The position numbers and the translations under genes are program-made. The notes beneath the pieces were generated by a model. The model was not told where the DNA came from, searched no databases, and saw nothing but the letters and a program-made list of their open reading frames with translations. Below are positions 36,839-39,968 of a DNA stretch of 39,968 nucleotides, piece after piece. How positions within the stretch are numbered: position 1 is the stretch's first letter; each line of letters begins with the position of its first letter. The DNA comes from Aquincola sp. (GTDB taxonomy: Bacteria > Pseudomonadota > Gammaproteobacteria > Burkholderiales > Burkholderiaceae_C). Location of the stretch: NCBI GenBank assembly GCA_022841885.1, contig JALHQP010000021.1, positions 1 through 39,968 of the forward strand, written 5' to 3'.

Positions 36839-37458
36839 TGCAGCTCGAGCTCCTGAACGAACAGGGCCAGGCCACGTCCAAGGTCGACGCGCCGGACACC
36901 GTGTTCGCGCGTGACTACAACGAGGCGCTGGTGCACCAGGTCGTCGTGGCCTTCCAGGCCAACGCGCGCCAGGGCACCCGTGCCCAGCTCGACCGCGGCG
37001 AGGTCAAGCACTCGACCAAGAAGCCGTTCCGTCAGAAGGGCACGGGCAACGCCCGCGCGGGCATGACCTCCTCGCCGCTGTGGCGCGGAGGCGGCCGCAT
37101 TTTCCCGAACCGGCCGGACGAGAACTTCAGTCAGAAGATCAACAAGAAGATGTACCGCGCCGGCATGGCGTCGATCCTGTCGCAGCTCGCGCGCGACGGG
37201 CGCCTGGCGGTGGTGGACTCGATCAAGGTCGAGGCGCCGAAGACCAAGCTGCTGGCGCAGAAGTTCAAGGCCATGGGCCTCGAGTCGGTGATGGTGATCT
37301 CCGACCAGGTCGACGAGAACGTGCTGCTGGCTTCGCGCAACCTGGCCAACGTGCTGGTGGTCGAGCCGCGCTACGCCGATCCGCTGTCGCTGGTCTTCTA
37401 CAAGAAGGTGCTGGTGACCAAGGGCGCGATCGAGCAGCTCAAGGAGATGTACGCATGA
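36838..37458 (+). CDS. rplD: 50S ribosomal protein L4
   Basis: A 206-residue tunnel protein; in E. coli L4 also represses the S10 operon. [11 protein letters not shown] at the N terminus, the long basic loop [20 protein letters not shown] near residues 60-80, and the globular [13 protein letters not shown] region. The ATG at 36838 is preferred to a GTG three bases earlier. ATGA overlap with rplW. Confidence 0.97.
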   Translation: MQLELLNEQGQATSKVDAPDTVFARDYNEALVHQVVVAFQANARQGTRAQLDRGEVKHSTKKPFRQKGTGNARAGMTSSPLWRGGGRIFPNRPDENFSQKINKKMYRAGMASILSQLARDGRLAVVDSIKVEAPKTKLLAQKFKAMGLESVMVISDQVDENVLLASRNLANVLVVEPRYADPLSLVFYKKVLVTKGAIEQLKEMYA

Positions 37459-37772
37459 GCGCCGCCAAGAAGTTCGATCAGGGCCGCCTGGCCCAGGTGC
37501 TTGTCGAGCCGATCGTCTCCGAGAAAGCCACCTCGGTGGCCGAGAAGCACAACCAGGTGCTGTTCAAGGTGCTGCGCGACGCGACCAAGCCCGAGATCAA
37601 GGCCGCCGTCGAACTGATGTTCAAGGTCGAGGTCGACGCCGTGCGCACGATCAACCAGCGCGGCAAGGAAAAGAAGTTCGGCCGCTCGATCGGCCGCCGC
37701 GATCACATCAAGAAGGCCTACGTGTCCCTCAAGAAGGGTCACGAGCTGAACTTCTCCGGGGAGGCCGCTTAA
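37455..37772 (+). CDS. rplW: 50S ribosomal protein L23
   Basis: A 105-residue protein at the tunnel exit that docks trigger factor and [42 protein letters not shown] and [15 protein letters not shown] are typical. It overlaps rplD by ATGA, and its TAA directly abuts the rplB ATG. Confidence 0.97.
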   Translation: MSAAKKFDQGRLAQVLVEPIVSEKATSVAEKHNQVLFKVLRDATKPEIKAAVELMFKVEVDAVRTINQRGKEKKFGRSIGRRDHIKKAYVSLKKGHELNFSGEAA

Positions 37773-38597
37773 ATGGCTGTCATCAAGGTCAAACCCACGT
37801 CGCCCGGCCGCCGCGCCGTGGTGAAGGTGGTGCACAAGCACCTGCACAAGGGCAAGCCGGAAGCCTCGCTGCTCGAGCCGCAGATCCAGAACGCGGGCCG
37901 CAACAACAACGGCCACATCACGATGCGTCACAAGGGTGGTGGCCACAAGCACCACTACCGCGTCGTCGACTTCAAGCGCAACAAGGACGGCATTCCGGCG
38001 AAGGTCGAGCGCATCGAGTACGACCCGAACCGCACCGCCCACATCGCGCTGCTGTGCTACGCCGACGGCGAGCGCCGCTACATCATCGCCCCGCGCGGTC
38101 TGGAGATCGGCTCGACGGTGATCAGCGGCGCCGAAGCCCCGATCAAGGCCGGCAACACGCTGCCGATCCGCAACATTCCCGTCGGCTCGATCATCCATGC
38201 GATCGAGATGCTGCCCGGCAAGGGCGCGCAGATGGCGCGTTCGGCCGGCACCTCGGTGACGCTGATGGCCCGCGAAGGCACCTACGCCCAGTTGCGCCTG
38301 CGCTCGGGTGAAGTGCGCCGCGTCCACATCGACTGCCGCGCCACGATCGGCGAAGTGAGCAACGAAGAGCACAGCCTGCGCCAGTACGGCAAGGCCGGCG
38401 CCAAGCGCTGGCAGGGCATCCGCCCGACGGTGCGTGGCGTCGCGATGAACCCGGTGGACCACCCGCACGGCGGCGGCGAAGGCCGCACCGGCGAGGGCCA
38501 GGTGCCGGTGTCGCCGTGGAACACGATGACCAAGGGCTACCGCACCCGCAACAACAAGCGCACGCAGACGTTCATCGTCTCGCGTCGCAAGAAGTAA
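37773..38597 (+). CDS. rplB: 50S ribosomal protein L2
   Basis: A 274-residue protein needed for subunit joining and peptidyl transfer. [30 protein letters not shown] and the C-terminal [18 protein letters not shown] with the conserved His are present. There is no gap from rplW, so translation is probably coupled. Confidence 0.98.
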   Translation: MAVIKVKPTSPGRRAVVKVVHKHLHKGKPEASLLEPQIQNAGRNNNGHITMRHKGGGHKHHYRVVDFKRNKDGIPAKVERIEYDPNRTAHIALLCYADGERRYIIAPRGLEIGSTVISGAEAPIKAGNTLPIRNIPVGSIIHAIEMLPGKGAQMARSAGTSVTLMAREGTYAQLRLRSGEVRRVHIDCRATIGEVSNEEHSLRQYGKAGAKRWQGIRPTVRGVAMNPVDHPHGGGEGRTGEGQVPVSPWNTMTKGYRTRNNKRTQTFIVSRRKK

Positions 38598-38609
38598 GAG
38601 GCTGACGAC

Positions 38610-38888
38610 ATGACTCGTTCGCTCAAGAAGGGCCCGTTCGTTGACGGGCACCTGCAGGCCAAGGTCGAGAAGGCGGCGGCCATCAAGGACAAGAAGCCGA
38701 TCAAGACCTGGTCGCGCCGCTCGACGATCCTGCCCGAGTTCATCGGCCTGACGATCGCCGTGCACAACGGCAAGCAGCACGTGCCGGTGTACGTGACCGA
38801 TCAGATGGTCGGCCACAAGCTGGGCGAGTTCGCGCTCACCCGCACCTTCAAAGGCCACCCGGCCGACAAGAAGGCCGCGAAGAAATAA
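38610..38888 (+). CDS. rpsS: 30S ribosomal protein S19
   Basis: A 92-residue 30S head protein. [40 protein letters not shown] and [14 protein letters not shown] are near-invariant family motifs. It lies 12 nt after rplB, behind a GAGG-type ribosome site. Confidence 0.98.
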   Translation: MTRSLKKGPFVDGHLQAKVEKAAAIKDKKPIKTWSRRSTILPEFIGLTIAVHNGKQHVPVYVTDQMVGHKLGEFALTRTFKGHPADKKAAKK

Positions 38889-38890
38889 GG

Positions 38891-39232
38891 ATGGCCACGA
38901 ACATGGAAACGCAAGCAATCGTTCGCGGCGTGCGCCTCTCGGTCGACAAGGGCCGGCTGGTGGCCGATCTGATCCGCGGCAAGAAGGTGGACCAGGCGCG
39001 CAACATCCTCAAGTTCACGCCCAAGAAGGCGGCTGGCATCGTGCTGAAGGCGCTCGACAGCGCCATCGCCAATGCCGAGCACAACGACGGTGCGGACATC
39101 GACGAGCTGAAGGTCAAGTCGGTCTACGTCGAGCAGGGTGCCACGCTGAAGCGCTTCTCGGCGCGCGCCAAGGGCCGCGGCAACCGCATCAGCAAGCCGA
39201 CCTGCCACATCTACGTGACCGTCGGGAACTAA
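38891..39232 (+). CDS. rplV: 50S ribosomal protein L22
   Basis: A 113-residue tunnel protein whose beta-hairpin lines the exit tunnel with L4. [34 protein letters not shown] and the hairpin tip [18 protein letters not shown] are intact, with no macrolide-type deletion seen. A second in-frame ATG four codons in (MATNMETQA) could be used; the first follows AAGG. Confidence 0.97.
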   Translation: MATNMETQAIVRGVRLSVDKGRLVADLIRGKKVDQARNILKFTPKKAAGIVLKALDSAIANAEHNDGADIDELKVKSVYVEQGATLKRFSARAKGRGNRISKPTCHIYVTVGN

Positions 39233-39240
39233 GGAAGACC

Positions 39241-39968
39241 ATGGGACAGAAGATCCATCCGACCGGCTTCCGCCTGCCCGTCACGCGTGCCTGGGCTTCG
39301 CGCTGGTTCGCCACCAACCGCAACTTCAGCCAGATGCTGGCCGAGGACCTGCAGGTGCGCGACTACCTGAAGACCAAGCTCAAGAATGCGGCGGTCGCAC
39401 GCATCCTGATCGAGCGTCCGGCCAAGAACGCCCGCATCACCATCTACTCGGCGCGTCCGGGGGTGGTGATCGGCAAGAAGGGCGAGGACATTGAGAACCT
39501 GAAAGCCGAGCTGACCAAGCGCCTGGGCGTGCCGGTGGCGGTGAACATCGAGGAAATCCGCAAGCCGGAAGTCGATGCGCAGCTGATCGCCGACAGCATC
39601 ACGCAGCAGCTCGAGAAGCGCATCATGTTCCGCCGCGCCATGAAGCGCGCGATGCAGAACGCGATGCGCCTGGGCGCCCAGGGCATCAAGATCATGTCCT
39701 CGGGGCGCCTCAACGGCATCGAGATCGCGCGTTGCGAGTGGTACCGCGAAGGTCGCGTGCCGCTGCACACGCTGAAGGCCGACATCGACTACGGCTTCTC
39801 GGAAGCCAAGACCACCTACGGCGTCATCGGCGTCAAAGTGTGGGTCTACCGCGGTGACCGCCTGGGCGTGGGCGAAGCGCCCGTCGCATCCGCCAAGCCG
39901 GAAGGCGACGACGACCGTCGTGGCCCGCGCCGCGGCCCGCGCGGCGACCGTCCGGCGGGCGACCGGGC
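39241..39968 (+). CDS. rpsC: 30S ribosomal protein S3 (3' end outside window)
   Basis: The first 242 codons of S3, which forms part of the mRNA entry channel. [20 protein letters not shown], the KH-type [18 protein letters not shown] and the C-terminal [13 protein letters not shown] are present, followed by an Arg/Gly/Asp-rich tail ([14 protein letters not shown]) still open at the edge. AAGGAAG precedes the ATG. The tail is longer than in E. coli S3 (233 residues). Confidence 0.96.
   Translation, partial: MGQKIHPTGFRLPVTRAWASRWFATNRNFSQMLAEDLQVRDYLKTKLKNAAVARILIERPAKNARITIYSARPGVVIGKKGEDIENLKAELTKRLGVPVAVNIEEIRKPEVDAQLIADSITQQLEKRIMFRRAMKRAMQNAMRLGAQGIKIMSSGRLNGIEIARCEWYREGRVPLHTLKADIDYGFSEAKTTYGVIGVKVWVYRGDRLGVGEAPVASAKPEGDDDRRGPRRGPRGDRPAGDR

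Overview
The window is GC-rich, densely coding DNA from a betaproteobacterium. The evidence is the gene order tRNA-Tyr/Gly/Thr-tuf-tRNA-Trp-secE-nusG-rplKAJL-rpoBC, then rpsL-rpsG-fusA-tuf-rpsJ-rplC..., plus the rpe-gph-trpEG-trpDC block next to it and the Gcr-type membrane protein and ApaG. The order Burkholderiales, perhaps near Rubrivivax/Leptothrix/Ideonella, is an inference from gene order and protein style; no species is claimed.

Layout. (1) 1-4.2 kb: a very long 2-oxoacid (indolepyruvate-type) ferredoxin oxidoreductase on the minus strand, running off the left edge, divergent from an Lrp/AsnC regulator, then an EamA exporter. (2) 5.1-8.8 kb: mltA (minus), a 40-residue membrane protein (plus), and an apaG-gcr pair (minus, 1-nt overlap). 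(3) 8.8-16.9 kb: rpe-gph, a convergent exported chalcone-isomerase-like protein, then a trp operon trpE-trpG-ltaE-trpD-trpC-ung. It is preceded by a candidate attenuator with a 30-residue leader peptide carrying two Trp codons. The ung frame runs into the tRNA-Tyr gene. (4) 16.8-30.7 kb: tRNAs, tuf copy 1, secE-nusG, rplKA, an L10-type leader, rplJL, rpoBC and a strong terminator. (5) 30.7-31.2 kb: a lone PIN-domain gene on the minus strand. (6) 31.2-39.97 kb: a strong promoter, the str operon (rpsL, rpsG, fusA, tuf copy 2) and the start of the S10/spc ribosomal-protein cluster, ending inside rpsC.

The right 23 kb is the core transcription/translation cluster. The left part is amino-acid metabolism, cell wall and repair. 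There is no sign of an insertion sequence, prophage, CRISPR array or recent transfer. The tuf copies are identical over 1188 bp, which points to gene conversion. The most interesting signals are regulatory: the trp attenuator, a symmetric -10 shared by apaG and rpe, several starts that look leaderless, the ung/tRNA-Tyr overlap, the PIN gene with a dyad over its likely -10, and an rplJ leader that contains a small reading frame.

Limits: all calls come from reading the sequence. No database search, folding program or codon-usage model was run.
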